From the NCBI GenBank assembly GCA_029289095.1, contig JARFUG010000026.1, positions 1-40,539 on the forward strand: a DNA stretch of 40,539 bases. Reading direction: 5' to 3'. The stretch comes from Desulfuromonadales bacterium. GTDB lineage: Bacteria; Desulfobacterota; Desulfuromonadia; Desulfuromonadales; JACZKF01. Within the stretch, counting starts at the first letter, position 1, and every line of letters begins with the position of its first letter. This document shows, piece by piece, positions 8,266 to 16,954 of this stretch. Both the position numbers and the translations under genes were made by a program. A model generated the notes under the pieces. It was given only the letters and a program-made list of their open reading frames with translations. It had not been told where the DNA came from and searched no databases.

Positions 8266-9285
8266 TTAACTGAATTGTTTCAGGAAGCGGAGGTCGTTCT
8301 CGAAAAAGAGTCGCAGATCGCTCACGCCGTATCGGAGCATGGCGATGCGCTCAAGTCCCATGCCGAAGGCGAAACCCGAATAGACGGCGGGATCGTAGTT
8401 CACCGCCTTGAAGACCTCGGGGTCGATCATGCCGCTGCCGAGAATCTCGAGCCAGCCGGAATTCTTGCAGACCCTGCACCCTTTGCCGCCGCAGATGACG
8501 CACTGGATGTCGACCTCGGCGCTCGGCTCCGTAAAGGGGAAAAAGGAGGGGCGGAAGCGCACGCCTGTTCCTCTACCGAAATACTGATTTATGAACGCCG
8601 TCAGTATCCCCTTGAGATCACCGAATGTCACTTTCCGGTCGACGAGAAACCCTTCGATCTGATGGAACATCGGGCTGTGCGTGATGTCAGAATCACGGCG
8701 GTAGACGGTGCCCGGGGCGATTACCCTGACGGGGGGAGCGTGCTGAAGCATGGTGCGGATCTGCACCGGGGAGGTGTGGGTGCGCAGCACAACCTCGTCG
8801 GAGATGTAGAAGGTGTCCTGCATGTCCCGGGCTGGATGGTCCTTGGGCATGTTGAGCGCCTCGAAATTGTAGAGATCCTTCTCCACTTCTGGGCCTTCCT
8901 GGATGCCGAAACCAAGAGAGGCGAAGATCTCGCTGATCTCCTCGGTCACCAGCGTGATGGGATGCTTCGATCCGGAGAAGGGACGTCTTCCGGGGAGCGT
9001 CACATCGATACGCTCGAGCGTAAGGCGCCGGGAGATCTCCTCTTCGCGCAGGGAGGCGAGCCTCTCTTCGAGAGCGGATTCGAGATCGTCCTTGATGCGG
9101 TTGGCCAGGGCGCCGACAAGGGGGCGCTCCTCGGGAGAAAGCGCTCCCATCTCCTTCATGATTGCGGTCATCTCCCCCTTGCGGCCGAGAAACCGAATCC
9201 GCACTTCCTGGAGTGCGGCTTCTGAATCCGCCTGAGCCAGAGCGGCATGGGCGGAACGCTGCATCGATTCGAGTCTGTCTTTCAT
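8266..9285 (-). CDS. pheS: Phenylalanyl-tRNA synthetase alpha subunit
   Basis: Catalytic alpha chain of 339 residues. It has an N-terminal coiled-coil tRNA-binding arm (about 1-85) and class II core motifs, including the motif 2 region [21 protein letters not shown], and motif 3 [18 protein letters not shown] near the C-terminus. The ribosome site is weak (only GGCGAG well upstream of the ATG). The gene is preceded by a strong intrinsic terminator and a second hairpin, so expression is probably controlled at the rplT-pheS junction. Confidence 0.97.
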   Translation of the reverse strand: MKDRLESMQRSAHAALAQADSEAALQEVRIRFLGRKGEMTAIMKEMGALSPEERPLVGALANRIKDDLESALEERLASLREEEISRRLTLERIDVTLPGRRPFSGSKHPITLVTEEISEIFASLGFGIQEGPEVEKDLYNFEALNMPKDHPARDMQDTFYISDEVVLRTHTSPVQIRTMLQHAPPVRVIAPGTVYRRDSDITHSPMFHQIEGFLVDRKVTFGDLKGILTAFINQYFGRGTGVRFRPSFFPFTEPSAEVDIQCVICGGKGCRVCKNSGWLEILGSGMIDPEVFKAVNYDPAVYSGFAFGMGLERIAMLRYGVSDLRLFFENDLRFLKQFS

Positions 9286-9311
9286 GGCTGTCGATTCACT
9301 CGCCTAAACGA

Positions 9312-9339
9312 GCGATGGAAGCCGAGTGGCTTCCATCGC
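9312..9339 (-). promoter_or_regulatory. Hairpin in the pheS leader
   Basis: A 12-bp perfect stem (9312-9323 with 9328-9339) with a 4-nt loop lies between the rplT terminator and the pheS start. It has no U-tract, so it is not a terminator by itself. It may be a stabiliser, a processing site or part of an attenuation switch. Confidence 0.5.
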
Positions 9340-9365
9340 CGGAGTCGTCAGATCATCTGCACAAA

Positions 9366-9397
9366 AAAAGAGATGAGGCGGCGGCCTCATCTCTTTT
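9366..9397 (-). terminator. Intrinsic terminator between rplT and pheS
   Basis: A 14-bp perfect stem (9366-9379 with 9384-9397), a 4-nt loop, then on the minus strand seven T residues in a row (9369-9363). It lies 17 bases after rplT and inside the operon, so it must be leaky or regulated if pheST is transcribed from upstream. Confidence 0.88.
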
Positions 9398-9414
9398 GCC
9401 GGCATCGGCATTCT

Positions 9415-9771
9415 CTACTGGAGTTGGGCCTTGGCCTTCTCGACGACTGCCGTGAACCCTTTGGGGTCGACAACGGCGAGCTGGGCGAGAATTTTGCGGT
9501 CGATTCCGATCTCGGCCTTCTTCATCCCGTGGACGAGGCGGCTGTAGGAAAGGCCGTTCTCGCGAGCTGCTGCATTGATACGGCTGATCCATAGAGCGCG
9601 AAAGTCGCGCTTCTTGACTTTGCGGTCACGAAAAGCATAGTTCAGGGCACGGTCAACCGCTTCGGTGGCGCTGCGAAACAGCTTGCTGCGCGCCCCCCTG
9701 TACCCTTTGGCGAGTTTGAGAATCTTGTTTCTTCTGCGTCTCGCTTTGAATCCTCTTTTTGCTCTTGGCAT
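9415..9771 (-). CDS. rplT: 50S ribosomal protein L20
   Basis: 118-residue ribosomal protein that binds 23S rRNA early in 50S assembly. It has the typical basic N-terminal arm ([19 protein letters not shown]) and the globular part with [20 protein letters not shown]. The ribosome site GAAGGAG is clear. In bacteria L20 often represses its own operon by binding the mRNA leader; a structured region lies upstream of rpmI. It is followed by a strong terminator. Confidence 0.98.
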   Translation of the reverse strand: MPRAKRGFKARRRRNKILKLAKGYRGARSKLFRSATEAVDRALNYAFRDRKVKKRDFRALWISRINAAARENGLSYSRLVHGMKKAEIGIDRKILAQLAVVDPKGFTAVVEKAKAQLQ

Positions 9772-9861
9772 GTTGCTGCTCCTTCTATCAGGAAAATGGG
9801 CGGGATGACCGCCTCCGGATCTGAAGGGGGAGACATTGACCCCTCAGTTCGCGGAAAAAAG

Positions 9862-10059
9862 TTAAAGATAGGGGATCAGGCGTGCGACGTTCTTCTGATC
9901 GGCAGCATGAACGATAGCGCCCTGGCGAAGATCGCGCTTGCGCTTTCTCGATTTGGACGTCAGGATGTGGCTGGTGAAAGCCTGGGCGCGGCGAATCTTG
10001 CCGGTGCCGGTCTTGCGGAAACGCTTGGCAGCTCCGCGATTTGTCTTGAGTTTGGGCAT
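9862..10059 (-). CDS. rpmI: 50S ribosomal protein L35
   Basis: 65-residue basic ribosomal protein with the L35 signature [24 protein letters not shown] at its start and the [15 protein letters not shown] segment. A strong AAAGGAG ribosome site precedes the ATG. It sits between infC and rplT, the universal order for this operon. Confidence 0.97.
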   Translation of the reverse strand: MPKLKTNRGAAKRFRKTGTGKIRRAQAFTSHILTSKSRKRKRDLRQGAIVHAADQKNVARLIPYL

Positions 10060-10090
10060 TACCCGCTCCTTTTGCTGTAAAGATGTGAAT

Positions 10091-10127
10091 TCGGCAGAAA
10101 GGCCTGAAACAGGTCGCTTTCCGCCGA
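10091..10127 (-). promoter_or_regulatory. Structured rpmI leader, possible L20 autoregulatory site
   Basis: In the infC-rpmI gap, 10091-10101 pairs with 10117-10127 (11 positions, one A-C mismatch). Inside is a second stem, CCTG/CAGG (10103-10106 with 10110-10113). There is no U-tract. In Escherichia coli and Bacillus the region before rpmI holds the L20 control element. The match here is by position and structure only. Confidence 0.45.
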
Positions 10128-10139
10128 CATGAAAACGTT

Positions 10140-10652
10140 CTATTTCTTCGGGGTCAAAACCATCGTCATGAAGCGCCCGAACATGCTGGGCATCGATTCG
10201 ACCTGTCCGATCTCCTTGATCTCCTCGGCGACGCGCTCCAGAAGCTTTCGGCCGAACTCCGGGTGTGTCACTTCGCGACCCCTGAACATGACGGTGACCT
10301 TGACCTTGTTCCCGTCCTCGAGAAAACGCTTGGCGTTTCTGACCTTGACCTGGAAGTCGTGCTCCTCGGTCTTGGGGCGCATCTTGACTTCCTTGAGTTC
10401 GACCCGGGCGGTCTTCTTCTTGGCTTCGGCCGCACGCTTGCTCGCCTGGTATTTGTATTTACCGTAGTCCATGATCCGGCAGACCGGGGGGACGGCGTTG
10501 GGAGAAACCTCCACCAGATCCAGCCCCCGTCCCTCAGCCGCTGCGAGAGCCTCGTTCAGGCTGAGCACGCCCAACTGATTCCCCTCATCATCGACGACGC
10601 GAACCTCGCGGGCGCGAATGGCACGATTGATGTTTGCTTCCGGCTTGGCTAT
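10140..10652 (-). CDS. infC: Translation initiation factor IF-3, apparently with an AUA start
   Basis: Prevents early 50S joining and checks the start codon on the 30S subunit. The homologous protein begins [19 protein letters not shown], and the first codon of that segment is ATA (10652-10650). It is placed 6 bases after a perfect AGGAGGT (10665-10659) that overlaps the thrS stop. This gives 170 residues in two domains joined by a lysine-rich linker helix ([19 protein letters not shown]), ending [25 protein letters not shown] ten codons upstream lies inside thrS and has no ribosome site. Rare AUU/AUA-type starts are known for infC and allow IF-3 to repress itself. Confidence 0.9.
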   Translation of the reverse strand: MAKPEANINRAIRAREVRVVDDEGNQLGVLSLNEALAAAEGRGLDLVEVSPNAVPPVCRIMDYGKYKYQASKRAAEAKKKTARVELKEVKMRPKTEEHDFQVKVRNAKRFLEDGNKVKVTVMFRGREVTHPEFGRKLLERVAEEIKEIGQVESMPSMFGRFMTMVLTPKK

Positions 10653-10663
10653 GGTAACACCTC

Positions 10664-12577
10664 CTAATGGTATTGCCGGCACTCGTCCTGAAGGAACCTG
10701 ACGAAATCTGCCGGCGTCATGCTTTCAAGGTTGTTTCCGGAACGGTGGCGCGGGGCAACCGTTCCGCTTTCCATCTCGCGGTCCCCGATGATGAGCATGT
10801 AGGGGATTTTGTTTATCTGGGCTTCGCGGATTTTGAAGCCGAGCTTCTCGTTGCGGAAGTCCTTTTGAACCCGGACCCCTTCGGCCAGCAGCGACTGATA
10901 GACCTGCTCGGCGTAGGCGGCCTGATTATCCGTCACGTTGATGACGACGGCCTGAACTGGGGAGATCCAGAGCGGAAAGTTTCCGGCGAAATGTTCGATC
11001 AGCACGCCGATAAACCGCTCGATGGCGCCCAGAATGACACGGTGCACCATGACCGGGCGGTGCTTCTCGCCATCGCTCCCGACATACGTGAGATCGAAAC
11101 GCTCAGGCAGGGTAAAATCGCACTGGATTGTAGCACACTGCCACTTTCTGTCAAGTGCGTCCTTGAGTTTGATATCGATCTTCGGCCCGTAGAAAGCGCC
11201 ATCACCCTCGTTCACTTCAAAGGGGAGTCCGGAGTCCCTCAGGGCGCTCATCAGCGCATTGGTCGCCCTCTCCCAGTCCTCGTCGGAGCCGATCGACCTT
11301 TCGGGACGGGTCGAGATTTCCATCTCGTACTCGAAGCCGAAGATCGCCATAACGTCTTGGACGAAACGCAAAACCCCCTTGATCTCCGCATCGAGCTGCT
11401 CGGGAGCGCAAAGAATATGTGCGTCGTCCTGGGTGAAGCCCCGGACCCTGAGGAGCCCGTGCAGAACGCCCGACTTCTCATGACGGTGAACTGTCCCGAG
11501 CTCGAAATAACGAAGAGGCAGATCGCGATAGGAGCGCATGCGGCTCTTGTAGATGAGCATGTGGGCGAGGCAGTTCATCGGCTTGACGCCGTAGCTCTGC
11601 TCGTCCACTTCGGTGAAGTACATGTTCTCGCGGTAGTTCTCGTAGTGTCCCGAGGTTTTCCAGAGTTCAGTGCGCAGGATCTGGGGACCCATGACGATGT
11701 CGTAGCCGCGCCTGAGGTGCTCGCGGCGCTCGAAATCCTCGATCAGGGTGCGCAGCAGGGCTCCTTTGGGATGCCAGATCACGAGTCCGGCGCCTGCTTC
11801 GTCGCTGAAAGAGAAGAGGTCGAGCTCGCGACCGAGTTTGCGATGGTCGCGCTTCCTGGCTTCTTCGAGACGGGTCAGATACGCCTTGAGATCCTTCTTG
11901 TCCGGAAAGGCGGTGGCGTAGATGCGCTGCAGCATGGCATTGCGCTCGTCGCCGCGCCAGTACGCCCCTGCAACACTCGTCAGCTTGAACGCCTTGATCC
12001 ATCCCGTGGAGGGCAGATGCGGCCCCCGGCACAGGTCGACGAAATCCCCCTGTCGGTAGAGCGAGAGGATCTCGTTGGGGAGATCTCTGATGAGTTCGAC
12101 CTTGTAGCTCTCCCCCATTTCGCGGAAGATTTCGATGGCGCGATCCCGGTCGACCTCCTCGCGCTCGATGGGGAGATCCGCCGAGGCGATTTCAGCCATT
12201 CGGGCCTCGATGCGCTCGAATTCCTCGGGTGAAAAAGCATGGTCCGGGCTGTAGAAATCGTAATAGAAACCGTTTTCGATGGCGGGGCCGATGGTGACCT
12301 GCACCTTGTCGCCGTAAAGGCTTTTTACGGCGTGCGCCATGAGGTGGGCCGCTGAGTGGCGATAGACGTCAAGCCCCTCCGGCGAGTCGAGGGTGACGAG
12401 GGAAAAGCGGCCGCCATGGCGCAAAGGGGTGTTCAGATCGACGAAATCACCATTGAGGCGAGCGGCGACCGCTTTCTTGGCGAGGCGCTCGCCGATGGAG
12501 AGCGCTACGTCGCGAGCGGTAGCGCCTTCCGGGATTTCCCTCTGAGAGCCGTCCGGAAGCTCGAGCTGTACCGTCAT
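10664..12577 (-). CDS. thrS: Threonyl-tRNA synthetase
   Basis: Class II synthetase of 637 residues. It has an N-terminal TGS domain (about 1-62), then the SAD editing domain with HSAAH (from about residue 74) and DLCRGPH. The catalytic core has the zinc cysteine in [10 protein letters not shown], and the C-terminal anticodon-binding domain ends at [14 protein letters not shown]. The ribosome site GGAGACGGAGA directly precedes the ATG. It lies 70 bases downstream of tRNA-Val with a hairpin in between, and its stop codon is part of the infC ribosome site. Confidence 0.98.
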   Translation of the reverse strand: MTVQLELPDGSQREIPEGATARDVALSIGERLAKKAVAARLNGDFVDLNTPLRHGGRFSLVTLDSPEGLDVYRHSAAHLMAHAVKSLYGDKVQVTIGPAIENGFYYDFYSPDHAFSPEEFERIEARMAEIASADLPIEREEVDRDRAIEIFREMGESYKVELIRDLPNEILSLYRQGDFVDLCRGPHLPSTGWIKAFKLTSVAGAYWRGDERNAMLQRIYATAFPDKKDLKAYLTRLEEARKRDHRKLGRELDLFSFSDEAGAGLVIWHPKGALLRTLIEDFERREHLRRGYDIVMGPQILRTELWKTSGHYENYRENMYFTEVDEQSYGVKPMNCLAHMLIYKSRMRSYRDLPLRYFELGTVHRHEKSGVLHGLLRVRGFTQDDAHILCAPEQLDAEIKGVLRFVQDVMAIFGFEYEMEISTRPERSIGSDEDWERATNALMSALRDSGLPFEVNEGDGAFYGPKIDIKLKDALDRKWQCATIQCDFTLPERFDLTYVGSDGEKHRPVMVHRVILGAIERFIGVLIEHFAGNFPLWISPVQAVVINVTDNQAAYAEQVYQSLLAEGVRVQKDFRNEKLGFKIREAQINKIPYMLIIGDREMESGTVAPRHRSGNNLESMTPADFVRFLQDECRQYH

Positions 12578-12597
12578 TCTCCGTCTCCGCGCGAATG

Positions 12598-12621
12598 AAA
12601 AGAGGCATCCAAGGATGCCTC
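12598..12621 (-). terminator. Hairpin between tRNA-Val and thrS (terminator or attenuator)
   Basis: A 9-bp perfect stem (12602-12610 with 12613-12621) with a very tight 2-nt central gap. On the minus strand it is followed by only four T residues (12601-12598). It can end the tRNA-Val transcript, but if leaky it would control thrS. Confidence 0.65.
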
Positions 12622-12647
12622 AAGTCGTTTGATCGGCTGTCGGTAAA

Positions 12648-12722
<75 letters not shown>

Positions 12723-12743
12723 ACAACCGTTAACGCCGACAAC

Positions 12744-12772
12744 TTTTAGCAGATGAGCCGAAGAGCTGTCAA
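12744..12772 (-). promoter_or_regulatory. Sigma-70 promoter of tRNA-Val
   Basis: Minus-strand -35 TTGACA (12772-12767, perfect), 17-nt spacer, -10 CTAAAA (12749-12744). It is placed 21 bases before the 5' end of tRNA-Val. Read-through would also transcribe the thrS-infC-rpmI-rplT cluster. Confidence 0.72.
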
Positions 12773-12787
12773 GCATCTTTTAAGACA

Positions 12788-13318
12788 TCATTCGATTTTT
12801 ACCGAATTGCCTGAATGCGCAGCCGCAGATCCGCCGAGGACCTTGCGTTCGAAGTCAAGGAGCCACTCTTTCGTCGCAATGCCGCTCCCTCCCGAATACC
12901 CCGTCATCCGCCCTCCGGCTCCGAGAACCCGATGACACGGAACCACGATCAGAAAAGGGTTCGTCGCCATGGCGCGCCCGACGGCGCGGGCAGCGCCGGG
13001 ACGGCCGGCCATGGCCGCCAGTTCGCCGTAGGTTACGCGCAGGCCGAAGGGAACGGCGGAGAGCCTGTTGAGAATGTCCGAGGTGAAGGGAGAATGCCCC
13101 TCGTAGCTCAGACGCAGGGAAAAGCTGCGCCGCTCCCCCCTGAAATACTCCTGGAGTTGCTTGATGGCTTCAGCCGTTTCGCCTCCGCCTCCCGTTTCTC
13201 TCGTGGACATGGGGTCCGGTTCGCAGCGGCAGGCGATCTCGACGATTCCCTGCGCGGTGGCGGAAACGCTCAACCATCCGATCGGGGAGTGCCAGTTGCT
13301 TGTCTCGACCGTCTTCAT
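12788..13318 (-). CDS. ogt: Methylated-DNA--protein-cysteine methyltransferase
   Basis: Suicide repair enzyme that moves the alkyl group from O6-alkylguanine to its own cysteine. The 176-residue protein has an N-terminal ribonuclease-like fold and a C-terminal MGMT domain. The latter includes the helix-turn-helix region (VPFGLRVTYGELAAMAGRPGAARAVG) and the active-site motif PCHRV (Cys128). It lacks an Ada-type metal-binding N-terminal domain. Its ATG overlaps the murJ stop as ATGA (13315-13318), so the two are translationally coupled, although the functions are unrelated. The symbol ogt is used by family; the exact subtype is uncertain. Confidence 0.93.
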   Translation of the reverse strand: MKTVETSNWHSPIGWLSVSATAQGIVEIACRCEPDPMSTRETGGGGETAEAIKQLQEYFRGERRSFSLRLSYEGHSPFTSDILNRLSAVPFGLRVTYGELAAMAGRPGAARAVGRAMATNPFLIVVPCHRVLGAGGRMTGYSGGSGIATKEWLLDFERKVLGGSAAAHSGNSVKIE

Positions 13319-14898
13319 GGTGTCCTCCGTGCAATTCGACGCTGAAAAAGTTCTTTAACGGCAGTAGCCTCGGGAATGCGCAACGCCAGACAGGCGGCGC
13401 CGTAAAGGAGCGCTCCCAGAACGATGGCGCCCAGCAGCACTGTCGACTTGAGAAGGTTGTGACCGATACTCTCCCACGGCGCGAAACCGAGCACCTGCCA
13501 CACCACCAGGGCCATGAGAGCGGTGCAGGGCAGAAGGCGCAAGACGCTGCCTGAAATCGCCCTCAGCCCGAGCGCCCCGACACTGCGGCGCAGAGCCCAG
13601 ATCAACGCCACGGCATTGAACACTGACGAGAGGGTCAGAGCCAGAGCGAGCCCGACATGCTGCAGCGGAAACATCAGAGCGACTCCGAGTCCGGCATTGA
13701 CCAGAAGAGTCCAGAACGAGATCACCACAGGAGTCCTGGTGTTCTTCATGGCGTAGAACATCGGCACGATGATTCGGCTGACGCCGACGAAAACCAGTCC
13801 CGGGGCGAAGACGGCCAGGGCGTAGGCTGTTTGCCGTACGTCATTGTAGCTGAATGCGCCCCCCAGAAAAAAGAGGCTGAAGATGGCTTCGGCGCACAGG
13901 ACAAGCCCGACCGAGGCGGGCAGAGTCACAACAAGGATCAGCCCGAGAGAGTAACGCAGCGATTCCTTCATCCCCTCGAGATCGGAGACAGCCGCCTGAC
14001 GGCTCATGGCGGGTAGCGCCGCCTGGGCGAGGGAGACGATGAAGATTCCCTGGGGGAACTCGAACAGACGCTGACCGTAGTAGAGATACGAGACGCTCCC
14101 CTCGGGCAGAAAGGAGGCCAGGAGTCGTGAGACCACGACATTGATCTGGTAGATGGCGACGCCGGCGATCCCCGGAAGCATCAGCTTCGCTATGCGAACG
14201 ACGGTGGGATGGCGAAAATTGAAGTCGAGGCGAAGCTTTATCCCGTTGGCCTTCAACGCCGGGTACTGCATCAGAAGCTGGAGAACCCCCCCGAGAAGAA
14301 CCCCGATGGCGAGGGCGGTGATCGGCTCGTCGAAAAAAGAGCGCAGGGACCATGCGCAGAAGATCATCGAGAGGTTGAGCAGCAGCGGTGAGAGCGCCGG
14401 GAGAAAATAGTGTCCGAAGACGTTGAGCATGCCGGTTAGCAGGGCGAGAATGCTGACGAAGAGGATATAGGGAAACATGATGCGGTTGAGCGAATCGGTC
14501 AGTGCGATCTTCCCTTCCACCGCAATGAAGCCCGAACCGATAATGCGAACGATCAGCGGGGAGCAGACGATTCCGACGATCGTCACGACAGTCACGACCA
14601 GCAATAGAAGAGTGAAGGCGATCCGGGCGACCCGCAGCGCCTCCTCTCTTCCCTGCCGGTGGTAGGTGTCGGCGAAGGACGGCACGAAGGCAGCGGTGAG
14701 CGACCCCTCGGCAAAGAAGCGCCTCAGCAGATTCGGAATGGTGAAGGCCATGAAAAAAGCATCGGTGGCGAAGCCGGCGCCGAAGAGGGTCGCGACAAAC
14801 ATGTCGCGCACCAGACCGGCGATGCGGGAGATCGAGGTGGCGATCCCCATGATTCCGGTGGCGCGGGTGATTTCTTTTTTCTCGGACATCGCACTCAT
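13315..14898 (-). CDS. murJ: Lipid II flippase MurJ (MviN family)
   Basis: Polytopic inner-membrane protein of 527 residues, with about 14 hydrophobic segments, that moves lipid II to the periplasmic face for peptidoglycan synthesis. The N-terminal family signature is present: SRIAGLVRDMFVATLFGAGFATDAFFMAFTIPNLLRRFFAEGSLTAAFVP contains the conserved Arg residues of the central cavity. The start could be the ATG at 14898 or the one three codons later (MSEKKE); neither has a strong ribosome site. It is transcribed away from rpsT, with which it shares a 224-base AT-rich gap. Confidence 0.95.
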   Translation of the reverse strand: MSAMSEKKEITRATGIMGIATSISRIAGLVRDMFVATLFGAGFATDAFFMAFTIPNLLRRFFAEGSLTAAFVPSFADTYHRQGREEALRVARIAFTLLLLVVTVVTIVGIVCSPLIVRIIGSGFIAVEGKIALTDSLNRIMFPYILFVSILALLTGMLNVFGHYFLPALSPLLLNLSMIFCAWSLRSFFDEPITALAIGVLLGGVLQLLMQYPALKANGIKLRLDFNFRHPTVVRIAKLMLPGIAGVAIYQINVVVSRLLASFLPEGSVSYLYYGQRLFEFPQGIFIVSLAQAALPAMSRQAAVSDLEGMKESLRYSLGLILVVTLPASVGLVLCAEAIFSLFFLGGAFSYNDVRQTAYALAVFAPGLVFVGVSRIIVPMFYAMKNTRTPVVISFWTLLVNAGLGVALMFPLQHVGLALALTLSSVFNAVALIWALRRSVGALGLRAISGSVLRLLPCTALMALVVWQVLGFAPWESIGHNLLKSTVLLGAIVLGALLYGAACLALRIPEATAVKELFQRRIARRTP

Positions 14899-15040
14899 GA
14901 CGGCGGCGCTGGAAAAAACCAGGCGGCAAATCGGGGCACAGAAAGCGGAAAAAATGTATTATTTTTACTTAACTCAATATTGCTAGCCAACAAATATCCG
15001 AATTTCAATAGTTTATCTTTTTGATTTGATTTTTTTTATC

Positions 15041-15069
15041 TTGACTGTGCAGAATGAGCGTGTTATAAA
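15041..15069 (+). promoter_or_regulatory. Sigma-70 promoter of rpsT
   Basis: -35 TTGACT (15041-15046), 17-nt spacer, -10 TATAAA (15064-15069). The upstream 50 bases are very AT-rich, with T-runs like an UP element, as expected for a strong ribosomal-protein promoter. The leader is about 45 bases. Confidence 0.85.
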
Positions 15070-15122
15070 GTTGGCGTTTTCAAGATTTTTAATCTGTAAC
15101 CCCCACGATGGAGGATAAGACC

Positions 15123-15386
15123 TTGGCCAATCACAAGTCCGCAATCAAAAGGAACAAGCAGAACGCCGTCCGCAATGCGCGCAACACCCATATCCGCTCC
15201 ACGATGCGTACGTTTGTGAAGCAGGTCCGTGAAGCCGTGGCGACCGGCGACTCGTCCGCGGCGCAGGACGCCCTGCAGCGCGCCATCCCCTTCATCGACA
15301 AGGCAGCGACCAAGGGCGTCATCCACAAGGCGACGGCCAGCCGCAAGATCTCGCGCCTGAGCAAACTGGTCGGCTCGCTTCAGTAG
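15123..15386 (+). CDS. rpsT: 30S ribosomal protein S20
   Basis: 87-residue basic ribosomal protein ([21 protein letters not shown] at the start, [12 protein letters not shown] at the end). I placed the start at the TTG 15123, eight bases after GGAGG. The homologues begin at this point, and S20 is typically 87-88 residues. An in-frame ATG five codons upstream (15108) contains that ribosome site and is not a likely start. A TTG start for rpsT is also known in Escherichia coli, where poor initiation takes part in control. It is monocistronic, with its own promoter and terminator. Confidence 0.94.
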   Translation: MANHKSAIKRNKQNAVRNARNTHIRSTMRTFVKQVREAVATGDSSAAQDALQRAIPFIDKAATKGVIHKATASRKISRLSKLVGSLQ

Positions 15387-15400
15387 AAATTCGAGGTAAG

Positions 15401-15429
15401 AAATAAAGGGGCTTCTCGCCCCTTTATTT
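15401..15429. terminator. Bidirectional terminator between rpsT and holA
   Basis: A 12-bp stem (15401-15412 with 15418-15429) with a GGGGC/GCCCC core and A/T ends, followed by T residues to 15432. It serves rpsT on the plus strand. It overlaps the holA stop codon (15424), so it can also end the leuS-lptE-holA transcript. Confidence 0.88.
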
Positions 15430-16443
15430 TTTTGTGCGAGGAGAGTTGGCGCTTTCCCCGCAAATATCGAGAACAAGCCGCTCCAGCAGAGCGCCGGGAT
15501 GCGAAGCGCTCGATTTGAGAGCCAGGTCCGTTGCGAGAAACCGCTCGAAGAGATCGCGGTACCGGTCGAAGGAGAAGGTGCGCGCCTGCTCCATTAGCCC
15601 ATTGACGAAGTACGGGTTCACCTCGATCCTTCGTGCGATATCGGCTCTGCCCACCTTTTCATCCAGAAGCTGCCGCGTCTTCCAAAGATTTCTGAAGTGC
15701 CTCACGATCATGGTCAGGACGACCAGAGGCGCCGTCCCCTCATCGAGCAGACGTCCGAGACATCTCAGGGCTTCGCCGCTCTTTCTGCTTCCCAATGCGT
15801 TTGTCAGGTCGAAGACGCTCTCGACCCGTGTCCTGCAGACGACGGCGTCGACGTCGGCCACATCGACGAGTCTTTTCTCCCCGAGATAACTGAACAGCTT
15901 GTCCAGTTCTGCACGAATCTCCTGCAAATCGTTGCCGAGGCGTCGGCAGAACAGCGCCATGGCATCTTCCGTAAACGATTTCCCAATCATCCTGGCCTGC
16001 TCCCGGATGAAGGCCGGAATCTGATGGTCGCGGTACCGCTTGAATTCGATGGCGGTCCCGACCTTCCTGAACTCCTGGTAGAACTTTCGACGGGCATCGA
16101 TCTTTTCGGCGCTGAGCAAAAGAACGGTTTCCGGAGCAGGGTCGCGCAGGTAGCCGAGAAGACCCTCGAGCTCGGCGGCCGCGGCATCATGGACATCCTG
16201 AAGAAAGACGAGGCGTCGCGGGCTGAAGACAGGAAGCGTGCTGGCGGCATCGAGGACCGGAGCCGCCTGGATGTCCTTTCCGCGGAAACGGTGCCAGTTG
16301 AAATCGCGCGCCTCGGGAGGGACCGCGAGATCGCAGACGCGTTTCACGGCCTGCTCGACCAGGTATCCCTCCTCTCCGTATAGAAGAAGCAGGGTCGGAA
16401 AACGACCCTCGTTCAGCATCTTGTCGAGCTCGACGAAACTCAT
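15424..16443 (-). CDS. holA: DNA polymerase III delta subunit
   Basis: Clamp-loader subunit that opens the beta clamp. The 339-residue protein has the HolA pattern: FPTLLLLYGEEGYLVEQAV at the start, the central RYRDHQIPAFIREQA and CRRLGNDLQEIRAELDKL region, and the C-terminal collar helices (VVLTMIVRHFRNLWK). The ATG at 16443 lies 7 bases after the lptE stop; upstream in-frame codons run into lptE and are not conserved. The order leuS-lptE-holA is common in proteobacteria. holB, for delta prime, lies at 35361 in this window. Confidence 0.93.
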   Translation of the reverse strand: MSFVELDKMLNEGRFPTLLLLYGEEGYLVEQAVKRVCDLAVPPEARDFNWHRFRGKDIQAAPVLDAASTLPVFSPRRLVFLQDVHDAAAAELEGLLGYLRDPAPETVLLLSAEKIDARRKFYQEFRKVGTAIEFKRYRDHQIPAFIREQARMIGKSFTEDAMALFCRRLGNDLQEIRAELDKLFSYLGEKRLVDVADVDAVVCRTRVESVFDLTNALGSRKSGEALRCLGRLLDEGTAPLVVLTMIVRHFRNLWKTRQLLDEKVGRADIARRIEVNPYFVNGLMEQARTFSFDRYRDLFERFLATDLALKSSASHPGALLERLVLDICGESANSPRTKK

Positions 16444-16450
16444 GGGGGAG

Positions 16451-16954
16451 TCAGAAGTTCTCCACAATGCGCACGTAGAGCTCATCCGCCAGTCTCTGTG
16501 AGACCACCTGGATCGCTGCCCGTTCGCTGTCTTCCTGTCGCCCCTTGTCGATGCTGGCGGGGAAGGCTTCCGACCACGACAGCGTCCCCCTCCAGAGAAC
16601 CTTCCCGCCGGGACGCTCCACGGTGGCGTCGATGGTCATGGTGGCGCGGTATTCGAGGATGACATCCCCGCGGCCGAAGGCGACAGGGATGAGCACATAG
16701 TTCGAAACGATTCCGGACAGAAGGGCATCGGCCTTCTCGGGGCGGGAGACCATCGTCAGGGCGCGCCCCCGGGCGAAGCGGTCGGTGGCGGCATTGGTCA
16801 TTTCCATCTCGACGAAAGGTCGGAATGTGGCGTTGGTGAAGTTCCCCACGAAGATCGTCTGTACATCGGAGGGAAGGTTGCTGTGCCGGCCATGGACGCC
16901 GTAACCGCATCCGGCCACAAGGAGCAGGACAAGGGTGATCAGCGGGCGCATCAT
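16451..16954 (-). CDS. lptE: LPS-assembly lipoprotein LptE
   Basis: Outer-membrane lipoprotein that plugs the LptD barrel and helps insert lipopolysaccharide. The 167-residue precursor has a signal peptide with lipobox LVAGC, then the LptE/RlpB fold with the opening [20 protein letters not shown] and the family segment [11 protein letters not shown]. It starts at the ATG ATG pair (16954 or 16951), overlapping the leuS stop by 4 or 1 bases. Its presence shows that the host has an LPS-bearing outer membrane. Confidence 0.9.
   Translation of the reverse strand: MMRPLITLVLLLVAGCGYGVHGRHSNLPSDVQTIFVGNFTNATFRPFVEMEMTNAATDRFARGRALTMVSRPEKADALLSGIVSNYVLIPVAFGRGDVILEYRATMTIDATVERPGGKVLWRGTLSWSEAFPASIDKGRQEDSERAAIQVVSQRLADELYVRIVENF

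Noticed and set aside
9316-9412. Possible pheM-like leader peptide before pheS with two Phe codons
   Set aside because: The two TTT codons are just the U-tract of the terminator, and the reading frame has no ribosome site. A real attenuation peptide would have Phe codons before the hairpin.
10653-10682. GTG start for infC inside thrS
   Set aside because: It adds ten non-conserved residues and has no ribosome site, while the ATA at 10652 has a perfect one.
10667-12232. 521-codon plus-strand open frame
   Set aside because: It is fully antisense to thrS, whose minus-strand product is complete and conserved. GC-rich codon bias creates such mirror frames.
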